Assembly: GCA_900542465.1 (NCBI GenBank)
Contig: UQNS01000003.1
Span: 1-64,000 of the forward strand
Origin: an uncultured Eubacteriales bacterium
Lineage (GTDB): Bacteria > Bacillota > Clostridia > Lachnospirales > Lachnospiraceae
Direction of reading: 5' to 3'
Length of the DNA stretch: 64,000 bases
Shown here: one piece after another, positions 1 to 7,479 of the stretch
Position numbering within the stretch: position 1 is the stretch's first letter
Layout: the number at the start of each line of letters is the position of its first letter
The notes under the pieces: generated by a model
What the model was told of the DNA's origin: nothing
Database searches by the model: none
What the model saw: the letters and a program-made list of their open reading frames with translations, nothing else
Position numbers and translations under genes: made by a program

Positions 1-90
1 ATCGCTCCATTACTGCATTATCATACGGACAACCTGCTTTACTCATGCTCTGTCTAATACTATTTCTTATACAAAATCTTTTAAAATTTG
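1..90 (-). pseudogene. IS3-family transposase (OrfB, rve domain) fragment
   Basis: Read on the minus strand, this stretch is open and encodes IRQSMSKAGCPYDNAVMER, the signature of the DDE integrase core of IS3-family OrfB transposases (the QSMS..G...DNA..E block). The gene continues off the left edge of the window. Its N-terminal part is missing: from about position 90 the plus strand carries an unrelated nuclease-like ORF, so the element appears broken here. No inverted terminal repeat or target duplication can be seen. The family assignment is firm; whether the rest of the element exists to the left cannot be seen. Confidence 0.8.
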
Positions 91-621
91 ATGAAAAGAA
101 GCCGGACAGCCTGGCCGGAGACAGATATGGAAGGTGTTTTTGGAACTCAGTTACAGGCGCGCAAGGATCTGGTGACGCCAAGAGTACTTAATGCTGCTCA
201 GTATGCGGAACAATGGACCAAAAGTAAGTATAAGAGAAAAGCTTTTTCGGAGGATTTTCCCGAGTTATACACTAAGAAAAATGAACGTGTACGGTCTAAA
301 TCGGAGATACTCATCGCAAATGCTCTGGCAGATTCAGGCGTGCCGTACATGTACGAGCATCCAATGAAGCTTAAAAATGGGAATATCATCTATCCGGACT
401 TCAGAGTATTGAATGTCGGGAAAAGAAAAGAGTATATCTGGGAACATTTAGGACAGATGGATTGCGGCATATACGCTGAAAATGCATTAAACAGAATTTT
501 TAACTATGAAGACTCAGGTTATTATCTGAGGAAACATATCATTATTTCATGGGAATCTTCTACCCGACCTCTCAACACGAAGACGATAAATCAGCTGATA
601 AAACAGTATCTGATATGTTAA
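91..621 (+). CDS. PD-(D/E)XK nuclease-like hypothetical protein, probably N-terminally truncated
   Basis: The 176-residue product has the block RSKSEILIANAL, then PDFRV and WEHLG about 20 residues apart. This E...PDF...xEH pattern resembles the metal-binding core of PD-(D/E)XK nuclease folds found in uncharacterised bacterial proteins. The ORF begins right at the edge of the IS3 fragment, with no convincing ribosome binding site before TTG 88 or ATG 91, so it may be the C-terminal part of a longer protein cut by the insertion. The C-terminus looks natural. A biological substrate cannot be inferred. It is not obviously linked to nrdA downstream. Confidence 0.5.
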   Translation: MKRSRTAWPETDMEGVFGTQLQARKDLVTPRVLNAAQYAEQWTKSKYKRKAFSEDFPELYTKKNERVRSKSEILIANALADSGVPYMYEHPMKLKNGNIIYPDFRVLNVGKRKEYIWEHLGQMDCGIYAENALNRIFNYEDSGYYLRKHIIISWESSTRPLNTKTINQLIKQYLIC

Positions 622-726
622 CAGAATATATTGATCTTGTGATAGATGCACGTAAAAAAGATCAATACAAAATCAATGAGTTGTATACGATAAGATACAA
701 TAAGACCCATTGTAATAAGAACAAGT

Positions 727-774
727 CTCTGATATATTGTGGTATACGAAAGATAATAACACAAGATATTGTAC
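727..774 (+). promoter_or_regulatory. Tandem NrdR-box-like sites upstream of nrdA
   Basis: ACACAAGATATTGTAC (759-774) matches the NrdR box (ACAC-w-A-t-A-T-a-T-w-GTGT) at nearly all positions. A second, half-degenerate copy at 727-742 keeps the right half ATATATTGTGG. Their starts are 32 bp apart, close to three helical turns, as in known NrdR operators, which come in phased pairs before RNR genes. They lie 26 bp before the nrdA ATG, so repression by NrdR at high (d)ATP is likely. The nrdR gene is not in the window. Confidence 0.65.
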
Positions 775-799
775 ATAAAGAATTATATCGGAGAAAGAT

Positions 800-3370
800 A
801 TGTTAAATATAACAAAAAGAAGTTCAGTTCAGGAAAAGTATGATGGCGGCAAGATAAAAAAAGCAATGAGAAAGGCCTTCATGTCGGCAGAAGGGAATAA
901 AAGTCGGATGGTAAAAGACGGTATCATGAAAGACGGGCCCATAGAAGACGAGATCCTGGAAGACCTGCTGGATCAGGTGGAAATAAACCTGAAAGAAAAG
1001 AGTCTAGAAGGAAAGGATTCAGTGGGTGTAGAAGAGATCCAGGACATAGTTGAGCAGGTATTGATGAAAAACGGATATTATGCAGTTGCCAGAAATTACA
1101 TTTTATACAGGGAACAGCGCACCCATATGAGAAAAGAGCGTATGGCTCTTGTCGAAGAAGTAGGGGATCCGGGCTTAGAAGAGACGGTCCGCAGGATACA
1201 GAAGGAATTTCCGGAAAATGAGATCGCCCGGCTTCATGCCAAATATCAGGCTCTTAATAAAGAAGGTCTGACGCTTGAAAAGAGACTCGATATCCTAACG
1301 AAGGCGGCGGCAGAGCTGACTACCCAGGAAGAGCCTCAGTGGGAAAAGATCGCAGGAAGACTTCTCTATTATGCTTTCAATAAAGAACTTAAAAAAACAG
1401 AAGAGCGGATCGGAGTTTACAGTTTATTTGAGAAGATTCGATTCATGACAGATCAGGGATTATATGGATCATATATTCTTGAATCATACAGTAAGGAGGA
1501 GATAGATAAAGCGGAAACATTTACGGATCCGAAGCGAAATGATCTTTATACCTACTCAGGCCTGGACTTGCTTATTTCAAGATACCTTATCCATGACCAC
1601 AAAAAAATCGTTATAGAGTCACCGCAGGAGATGTTTCTTGGGATCGCTCTTCATCTTGCGATGAAAGAAAAAAAAGACCGTCTTGGGTGGGTCAAGAAGT
1701 TTTATGACATTATGAGCCTGCACAAGGTGACGATGGCAACGCCTACCCAATCTAACGCACGAAAACCGTATCATCAGCTTTCAAGCTGCTTCATCGATAC
1801 AGTTCCCGATTCGCTTGATGGAATATACAACTCTATCTCAAAATTCGCTAACGTATCAAAATTCGGCGGCGGAATGGGAATGTATCTTGGTAAAGTCAGG
1901 TCCAGAGGCGGAAGTATCCGGGGATTTGAGGGGGCAAGCGGAGGAGTCATACGCTGGATACGTGTAATAAACGATACAGCAGTCGCGGTAGACCAGCTCG
2001 GAATGCGTGCGGGAGCAGCAGCCGTCTATCTTGACGCATGGCACAAGGATCTTCCGGAGTTCCTTCAGCTACGTACCAAAAATGGCGATGACAGGATGAA
2101 AGCGCATGATGTATTTCCAGCTGTCTGCTATCCGGATCTTTTCTGGAAGATGGCGAAGGAAGATCTTGATCAGGAGTGGTATCTTATGGACCCGCATGAG
2201 ATCGAGATGGTCAAGGGATACTGCATTGAAGATTTTTATGGAAAAGAGTGGGAAGAACGATACCTTGACTGTGTGAAAGATATCCGAATATCCAAGAGGA
2301 CCATAATTTTAAAAGAACTGGTAAGATTGATCCTCAGATCAGCAGTCGAGACCGGGACGCCGTTTGCTTTCTACCGTGATACTGTGAATGAAATGAATCC
2401 CAATAAGCATAAAGGAATGATATATTGCTCTAACCTCTGTACGGAGATCGCTCAGAATATGAGTCAGGCAGAAATTATAGAAAGAACCGTGAAGACCAGA
2501 GACGGAGATACAGTCGTCGTAACGACATCAAGACCGGGAGACTACGTTGTGTGTAATCTTGCCTCTCTATGCCTCGGGAATATTAATGTTAAGGATCCTG
2601 AAGAGATCGAAGATATTACCTCAGTAGTCGTAAGAGCCTTAGATAATGTGATTGACCTTAACTTCTATCCGATTCCAGATGCTGAGATAACCAACAGGAA
2701 ATACAGAGCTATAGGGCTGGGGGTATCAGGATATCATCACATGCTTGCTAAAAACCACATAAAATGGGAGTCAGAAGATCATCTGACATTTGTGGATGAG
2801 GTATTTGAAAATATTGCTTATGCGGCTATTAAAGCCAGCAATATGCTTGCGAGAGAAAGAGGAAGCTATTCTGTATTTGGAGGAAGCGAGTGGCAGACCG
2901 GGGAATATTTCGAAAGAAGAAATTATACCAGGAGCAGGTGGATGGAGCTTAAAAAAGAAGTGGCAGAAGGAGGAATCAGAAATGCCTGGATCATGGCAAC
3001 GGCGCCAACGAGTTCAACATCTATATTGATCGGAACTACAGCAGGCCTGGATCCCGTTATGAACCGTTTCTTCCTTGAGGAGAAAAAAGGCACTATACTC
3101 CCGAGAGTGGCGCCGGAGCTTTCAATGGATACTTACTGGTTTTATAAACAGGCGCATTATATTGATCAGACGTGGTCAGTCCGGGCGGCAGGAGTCCGTC
3201 AGAGACATATCGATCAGGCGCAGAGCTTTAATTTTTGGATAACAAATGACTATAAGATGAGCCAGCTCCTGAATCTTTACATCACAGCCTGGGAGCAGGG
3301 CGTTAAGACGGTCTACTATGTGAGATCCAGAGCGCTTGATCCGGATGAGTGCGAGAGCTGTTCATCATAA
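800..3370 (+). CDS. nrdA: Class I ribonucleoside-diphosphate reductase, large (alpha) subunit
   Basis: This 856-residue protein reduces ribonucleoside diphosphates to deoxy forms together with NrdB. An ATP-cone domain occupies about residues 1-110 (ITKRSSVQEKYDGGKI). The catalytic barrel shows the first active-site cysteine in HQLSSCFIDT, then SKFGGGMGMYLG, the NLCTEI cysteine and the VCNLASLC segment, and MATAPTSSTSILIG. The radical-transfer tyrosine pair is Y839-Y840, and the C-terminal redox pair is CESC (C851, C854). The start at 800 has GGAGAAAG 3 nt upstream. It is followed after 55 bp by nrdB and preceded by NrdR-like boxes. Class I enzymes normally need oxygen for cofactor assembly, which is notable if the host is anaerobic. 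Confidence 0.97.
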   Translation: MLNITKRSSVQEKYDGGKIKKAMRKAFMSAEGNKSRMVKDGIMKDGPIEDEILEDLLDQVEINLKEKSLEGKDSVGVEEIQDIVEQVLMKNGYYAVARNYILYREQRTHMRKERMALVEEVGDPGLEETVRRIQKEFPENEIARLHAKYQALNKEGLTLEKRLDILTKAAAELTTQEEPQWEKIAGRLLYYAFNKELKKTEERIGVYSLFEKIRFMTDQGLYGSYILESYSKEEIDKAETFTDPKRNDLYTYSGLDLLISRYLIHDHKKIVIESPQEMFLGIALHLAMKEKKDRLGWVKKFYDIMSLHKVTMATPTQSNARKPYHQLSSCFIDTVPDSLDGIYNSISKFANVSKFGGGMGMYLGKVRSRGGSIRGFEGASGGVIRWIRVINDTAVAVDQLGMRAGAAAVYLDAWHKDLPEFLQLRTKNGDDRMKAHDVFPAVCYPDLFWKMAKEDLDQEWYLMDPHEIEMVKGYCIEDFYGKEWEERYLDCVKDIRISKRTIILKELVRLILRSAVETGTPFAFYRDTVNEMNPNKHKGMIYCSNLCTEIAQNMSQAEIIERTVKTRDGDTVVVTTSRPGDYVVCNLASLCLGNINVKDPEEIEDITSVVVRALDNVIDLNFYPIPDAEITNRKYRAIGLGVSGYHHMLAKNHIKWESEDHLTFVDEVFENIAYAAIKASNMLARERGSYSVFGGSEWQTGEYFERRNYTRSRWMELKKEVAEGGIRNAWIMATAPTSSTSILIGTTAGLDPVMNRFFLEEKKGTILPRVAPELSMDTYWFYKQAHYIDQTWSVRAAGVRQRHIDQAQSFNFWITNDYKMSQLLNLYITAWEQGVKTVYYVRSRALDPDECESCSS

Positions 3371-3425
3371 AGATCAGCATAAGAGCCGGGAAAATAAAAA
3401 TATTAATTAAGACAGGTATATAAAA

Positions 3426-4475
3426 ATGAAAAATGATGAAATTAAGAGAAAACCATTATTTAATCCGGACGGCGATACCGACGTCAGAAACAGGAGGCTT
3501 CTGAACTTTAACACGACTAATATCAATGATTTCAATAACATGAAATATGACTGGGTATCTGACTGGTACAGGCAGGCTATGAACAATTTCTGGGTACCGG
3601 AAGAGATCAATATGGATCAGGATAAAAGCGATTATCCGCATTTGTCGGAGGCAGAAAGAACTGCTTATGACAAGATCTTAAGTTTCCTTGTCTATCTTGA
3701 CTCTCTGCAGTCTGCCAACCTGCCCAATATCGCGCAGTTCGTTACGGCCAATGAGGTAAACCTCTGCCTTTCTATTCAGACCTTTCAGGAGTGCATCCAC
3801 AGCCAGAGTTACAGCTATATGCTGGATACTATCTGCAACCCTACAGAAAGAAACGATATTTTATATCAGTGGAAAACGGACGAACAGCTTCTGACCAGGA
3901 ACAAGTTTATCGGGGATCTGTACAATGAGTTTGTAGAAAAGCAGGATAAAGAAAGTTTTTTAAAGGTATGCATGGCCAATTACATTCTTGAAGGAATATA
4001 TTTCTATTCCGGATTTATGTTTTTCTATAACCTTGGGAGAAATGGAAAAATGCCGGGTTCCGTGCAGGAGATCAGGTATATCAATCGCGATGAAAATACG
4101 CATTTGTGGTTATTTCACAATATATTAAGAGAGCTGCGCAAAGAGGAACCGGAGCTTTTCGATGAAAAGCATCTGGAGATGCTTACGGAAATGGTCAGGG
4201 AGGGAGTAAGTCAGGAAATCGCATGGGGAAAATATGTCATTGGAGATAATATACCGGGGCTGAATGAGTCCATGGTAGAGGATTATATAAAGTATCTCGG
4301 GAATCTTCGCTATGCCTCTCTTGGACTTGGAAGCTTATATCCGGGCTATGAGAAAGAGCCGGAGTCAATGAAATGGGTAAGTCAGTACGCTGATGCGAAT
4401 CAGGTTAAGACAGATTTCTTCGAGGCCAGATCTTCCGCATATGCTAAGAGCTCAGCAATCGAGGATGACCTGTAA
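3426..4475 (+). CDS. nrdB: Class I ribonucleoside-diphosphate reductase, small (beta) subunit
   Basis: The 349-residue protein is the di-metal radical subunit that partners NrdA. All six metal ligands expected for R2 proteins are present: D92 (YLDSLQ), E122 and H125 (QECIHSQSY), E189 (LEGIYFY), E223 and H226 (RDENTHL). The radical-bearing tyrosine is conserved (Y129, four residues after H125), so it is not of the tyrosine-less Chlamydia type. The C-terminal tail ends AIEDDL, the part that docks on NrdA. It lies 55 bp after nrdA with no terminator between, so the two are one operon. A strong terminator follows. Confidence 0.96.
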   Translation: MKNDEIKRKPLFNPDGDTDVRNRRLLNFNTTNINDFNNMKYDWVSDWYRQAMNNFWVPEEINMDQDKSDYPHLSEAERTAYDKILSFLVYLDSLQSANLPNIAQFVTANEVNLCLSIQTFQECIHSQSYSYMLDTICNPTERNDILYQWKTDEQLLTRNKFIGDLYNEFVEKQDKESFLKVCMANYILEGIYFYSGFMFFYNLGRNGKMPGSVQEIRYINRDENTHLWLFHNILRELRKEEPELFDEKHLEMLTEMVREGVSQEIAWGKYVIGDNIPGLNESMVEDYIKYLGNLRYASLGLGSLYPGYEKEPESMKWVSQYADANQVKTDFFEARSSAYAKSSAIEDDL

Positions 4476-4485
4476 AAAACCGTAA

Positions 4486-4527
4486 AAAAAAGAATGTGCC
4501 AGGCGCAGAACCGGACACATTCTTTAT
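4486..4527. terminator. Bidirectional terminator between nrdB and the zinc-ribbon gene
   Basis: AAAGAATGTG (4488-4497) pairs with CACATTCTTT (4516-4525), with an A run on the left and T run on the right. It sits between two convergent genes. Confidence 0.75.
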
Positions 4528-4539
4528 GCTGAGCAATAA

Positions 4540-5106
4540 TTACCTTTTTCTATCCATGCTGAATGCCACGATCAACAGGCCAAGTCCGATGAGATTTATT
4601 ATAAACCCAAATCCGACAGTCAGACCTGCAAGCTTGCCGACAAGCGCAGGTAATACACTATAACCGTTGGCAATATTTATGATCCAGATAATAGTCGTAA
4701 TTATCGTAATGACCAGAGCAGCAACCTTAAGTCCTCGTTTATTGGCGATACCGCCGGCAATCGCGAGGCCCGCGCCGACTAAAGTTACGAAGGCGATAAA
4801 TCCCTGTATCTGGTACATATTGAAGGACCGGCCATAGCCAAACACACGGAAAGATAATAAAGGAGTAACGGTAGACAGGAAAATAATAAAACCGCTTATA
4901 AGAAGCAGGATCCTGCCGGCGCCCCAAGTCCTGACCTTGTCCGGATTAAGTTCGCTGCTTACAGTATCCTTTACTTTACCAAAGAAAGCACTTGCCTGTT
5001 CTGTAAAAGTTTCACCAGAAGGAGTTTTTGGATCATTCTCTGCACCGCAGGTAGGGCAGATCTTGCTGTTTTCAGGCATCTCCTTGCCACATTTTGTACA
5101 ATACAT
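4540..5106 (-). CDS. Zinc-ribbon membrane protein
   Basis: The 188-residue product starts MYCTKCGKEM, with a second pair CPTC, forming a classic four-cysteine zinc ribbon at residues 3-20. A linker of about 45 residues leads to four hydrophobic segments (about residues 65-185), so it is an inner-membrane protein with a cytoplasmic N-terminal ribbon. The start at 5106 has AAGGAG 6-7 nt upstream; a longer reading upstream to 5166 lacks such a site. Proteins of this layout are common in Clostridia and mostly uncharacterised. It is convergent with nrdB. Confidence 0.8.
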   Translation of the reverse strand: MYCTKCGKEMPENSKICPTCGAENDPKTPSGETFTEQASAFFGKVKDTVSSELNPDKVRTWGAGRILLLISGFIIFLSTVTPLLSFRVFGYGRSFNMYQIQGFIAFVTLVGAGLAIAGGIANKRGLKVAALVITIITTIIWIINIANGYSVLPALVGKLAGLTVGFGFIINLIGLGLLIVAFSMDRKR

Positions 5107-5309
5107 ATATTTCTCCTTATTTTTTGAATTTCTACAATATTTTGTTACATATATATTATAACACAAGGATTTTATAAATAATAGATAAAATATCTATTAA
5201 AATAATATCAATATTTCGATCTGTTCAGACAGAGGTTCAGGCAAGATTGAAAATAAACAGAATATATAATATATATAGTGTAAATGTTTTTTAAGAAAGG
5301 GTGATGGCA

Positions 5310-5600
5310 ATGATCAAAATTACAGCAAAATTAATTGTTAAAGAAGAGAAGATCGATGAATTTCAGAAGCTTGCAGGAGAGCTGGTACAGAAGTCCAGAG
5401 CGGAAGAAGGGAATGTATCTTATTCTTTAAATCAGAGCATACAGGATCCTAAGATACATTGCTTTATTGAGATATGGAAAGATGAAGGGGCTGTCGAATC
5501 ACATAACGCCAGTGAACATTTTATGAGGATACTTCCTCAGCTTGGTGTTATGGGCGAGGCTCCGGCGGATATTCAGCTGTTCAGAGAGATCGAGTATTAA
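5310..5600 (+). CDS. Antibiotic biosynthesis monooxygenase (ABM) domain protein, YgiN-like
   Basis: The roughly 96-residue product (MIKITAKLIVKEEKIDEFQKL) is a single ABM-fold domain, the dimeric ferredoxin-like family of YgiN quinol monooxygenases. The pattern of a first strand, helix with EF..L...L, an NVSYSL.QS strand, FIEIWKDEGAVESHNAS and a terminal strand is typical. ATG 5310 is preferred because AAGAAAGG lies 8 nt before it; GTG 5301 and ATG 5304 are too close. It is followed after 17 bp by the aminopeptidase gene, so they may be cotranscribed. The substrate is unknown. Confidence 0.8.
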   Translation: MIKITAKLIVKEEKIDEFQKLAGELVQKSRAEEGNVSYSLNQSIQDPKIHCFIEIWKDEGAVESHNASEHFMRILPQLGVMGEAPADIQLFREIEY

Positions 5601-5617
5601 TGATTTGGGGTATGTAA

Positions 5618-6943
5618 ATGGACAGAGACATAAACAGACAGCTTCTGGATTTTATCGATGCAAGCCCGAACGCTTTTTTTGCGGTAAAGAATATGGCGGA
5701 TGAGATGAGCGCTGCCGGAATGATAAGACTATATGAGGGAGAAAAATGGGAACTGAAGGCCGGCCAGGGATATTTCGTCACAAGAAATGACTCTGCAGTG
5801 GTCGCATTCAAGATCCCGGAGGGAGATTGGGGAGGTTTCCAGATAATGGCAAGCCACTGTGACTCTCCGTCATTTAAGATAAAGCCAAATGCGGAAGTTG
5901 TTGTTGAGAGCAGATATGTGAAGCTTAATACAGAAAAATATGGCGGAATGCTCATGGCACCATGGTTAGACCGACCGCTGTCAGTGGCCGGGCGCATTAT
6001 CGTGAAAAATGGGAATGAGCTTGAGACCAGGCTCGTCAACATAGACAGAGACCTTATTATAATACCTAATCTGGCGATCCACATGAATAGAAATGCCAAC
6101 GATGGTCACGTATATAATGCTCAGACCGATATGCTTCCGCTGTTTGCATGTGTGGCCCCGGAAGGAGAGCATAAGCCGGACATAATAGAGCTTGCAGCAA
6201 GGGAGGCCGGAGTGGATCCGGGGGCGGTCATCGACTCAGACCTTTACCTCTATGACAGAATGAAGGGAAGCATGCTGGGCTTCGATCAGGAATTTATCGC
6301 AGGCGGAAGACTGGATGACCTGCAGTGTGTATTTGCGGGATTTAAAGGCTTTATGGATACTGAGCCGAAAGGTTCGGTAGCAGTCCATTGTGTTTTTGAC
6401 AATGAAGAAGTCGGTTCGGAAACGAAGCAGGGAGCAGGAGCTGATCTTCTCAGGAGCGTTCTTACAAGGATCAGCAGGTGCCTGGGCAGGGACGAAGAAG
6501 AATATCTTATGAGCCTTGCATCCAGCTTTATGGTCTCAGCGGATAATGCGCATGCGGTACACCCGGCTCAGACTGACAGGACGGACATGACCAACAGGCC
6601 ATTTCTGAACGAAGGTATCGTAATAAAGTACAATGCAAATCAGAAATACACTACAGACGCGGTCTCAGCAGCTGTTATAAAGGAACTGTGTGTATTGGCG
6701 GACGTTCCATTCCAGACCTTTGTAAACAGATCAGACATGCCGGGAGGATCGACCCTCGGAAATATTGCCCAGAGACAAGTCTCTGTAAATACAGTTGACA
6801 TAGGGCTGCCGCAGCTGTCCATGCATTCAGCATATGAGACCGCAGGGGCAAAAGATACGAAATACCTTGTAAAACTGGCAAAAACACTCTTTTCAACAGC
6901 TGTTAAGGGAAAGGGTGACGGAAACTATAGGATCGTCAAGTGA
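5618..6943 (+). CDS. M18-family zinc aminopeptidase
   Basis: The 441-residue protein matches the M18 (aspartyl aminopeptidase-like) dodecameric peptidases. Expected metal-site motifs are visible: ASHCDSPSFKIKP (H80, D82), GGRLDDLQ, FDNEEVGS with the catalytic and ligand glutamates, SADNAHAVHP, and the C-terminal histidine in LSMHSAYETAGAKD. The length is normal for the family. It is cytoplasmic, with no signal peptide, and removes N-terminal residues (often acidic) from peptides. It probably shares a transcript with the ABM gene 17 bp upstream. Confidence 0.92.
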   Translation: MDRDINRQLLDFIDASPNAFFAVKNMADEMSAAGMIRLYEGEKWELKAGQGYFVTRNDSAVVAFKIPEGDWGGFQIMASHCDSPSFKIKPNAEVVVESRYVKLNTEKYGGMLMAPWLDRPLSVAGRIIVKNGNELETRLVNIDRDLIIIPNLAIHMNRNANDGHVYNAQTDMLPLFACVAPEGEHKPDIIELAAREAGVDPGAVIDSDLYLYDRMKGSMLGFDQEFIAGGRLDDLQCVFAGFKGFMDTEPKGSVAVHCVFDNEEVGSETKQGAGADLLRSVLTRISRCLGRDEEEYLMSLASSFMVSADNAHAVHPAQTDRTDMTNRPFLNEGIVIKYNANQKYTTDAVSAAVIKELCVLADVPFQTFVNRSDMPGGSTLGNIAQRQVSVNTVDIGLPQLSMHSAYETAGAKDTKYLVKLAKTLFSTAVKGKGDGNYRIVK

Positions 6944-7027
6944 TTGCATGATTGAAACATATAAATAAAATTTTATTGCTGTTTAAAGGAGTGTTTTTAA
7001 TTTAGACAAATAGTGAAGCCTTTATCA

Positions 7028-7097
7028 TTGACAAAAAATATGACCTACTGCTAACATGTTGCTCGTCGCTAACTGAGTTAGCTTTGACTAATATAAC
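7028..7097 (+). promoter_or_regulatory. Promoter with GTTAG-N6-CTAAT operator-like site before the lipoprotein relic
   Basis: TTGACA (7028-7033) and TAACAT (7052-7057) form a promoter with an 18-bp spacer. Downstream are a perfect inverted repeat GCTAAC-TGA-GTTAGC (7068-7082) and, overlapping it, GTTAG-CTTTGA-CTAAT (7077-7092). The second element recurs at 20234-20249 and 38349-38364. A metal-dependent DtxR/IdeR-type or similar repressor is one possible reader, by loose resemblance of the TTAG/CTAA cores. Confidence 0.5.
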
Positions 7098-7133
7098 TTT
7101 AGGAATAATAGATATTTTTTGGAGGATATTTCT

Positions 7134-7252
7134 ATGAAAAGGGGTACTTATGGGGGATCATTGCTGCGCTGGCAATAGCTCTTGCATTTGTACTTGGTTT
7201 ACAGAGCTGTGGAAACAAGGCGGTCTTTGAAAACAACAATAATAAAGAAACG
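7134..7252 (+). pseudogene. Lipoprotein gene remnant (signal peptide only)
   Basis: A good ribosome binding site (GGAGG at about 7121) precedes ATG 7134, but this frame stops after 14 codons. Shifting frame near 7156 gives WGIIAALAIALAFVLGLQSC, a clear lipoprotein signal peptide with a lipobox cysteine, followed by GNKAVFENNNN. Similarity to a lipoprotein ends near 7250, where sequence belonging to an antitoxin gene on the other strand begins. So the gene has lost its frame and nearly all of its body. What the intact protein did is unknown. Confidence 0.6.
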
Positions 7253-7378
7253 ATATTCATCTTCTATACGTGCAATAACAGAACTTCTGACTAACTCGGA
7301 TACAGTAATTCCATGCAACTTAGCAAAGTTCTTAAACAGTGTAGTATCAGCTTCATCTAATCTTAAAGATATAGTCAT
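7199..7378 (-). pseudogene. Truncated RelB-like (ribbon-helix-helix) antitoxin gene
   Basis: Minus-strand ATG 7378 with GGAGG before it starts MTISLRLDEADTTLFKNF, followed by AKLHGITVSELVRSSVIARIEDEY, the N-terminal ribbon-helix-helix and signature of RelB/DUF6290-type antitoxins. After residue 42 (about 7252) the sequence changes to the reverse complement of the lipoprotein remnant and stops at 7199, giving 59 residues. The toxin-binding C-terminal half and any toxin gene are absent. The operator-like palindrome upstream is retained. DNA binding might survive; toxin neutralisation should not. Confidence 0.7.
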
Positions 7379-7394
7379 AGTATCACTTCCTCCT

Positions 7395-7414
7395 TGTATT
7401 ACAAGTGTAATACA
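7395..7414. promoter_or_regulatory. Palindromic operator of the antitoxin remnant
   Basis: TGTATTAC-AAGT-GTAATACA is a perfect 8-bp inverted repeat with a 4-bp spacer, 17-36 bp upstream of the antitoxin ATG and next to its ribosome binding site. Ribbon-helix-helix antitoxins usually repress their own promoter through such sites. Confidence 0.6.
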
Positions 7415-7479
7415 GATTTGCGATTTTAGTAAATCACTTAGTTGTTATATCTCACTTCCTTTTCTATATAATAAATATC

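Noticed and set aside
549..806. 85-codon ORF between the nuclease-like gene and nrdA
   Set aside because: It overlaps both neighbours, has no good ribosome binding site, and covers the NrdR-like operators. No recognisable protein features.
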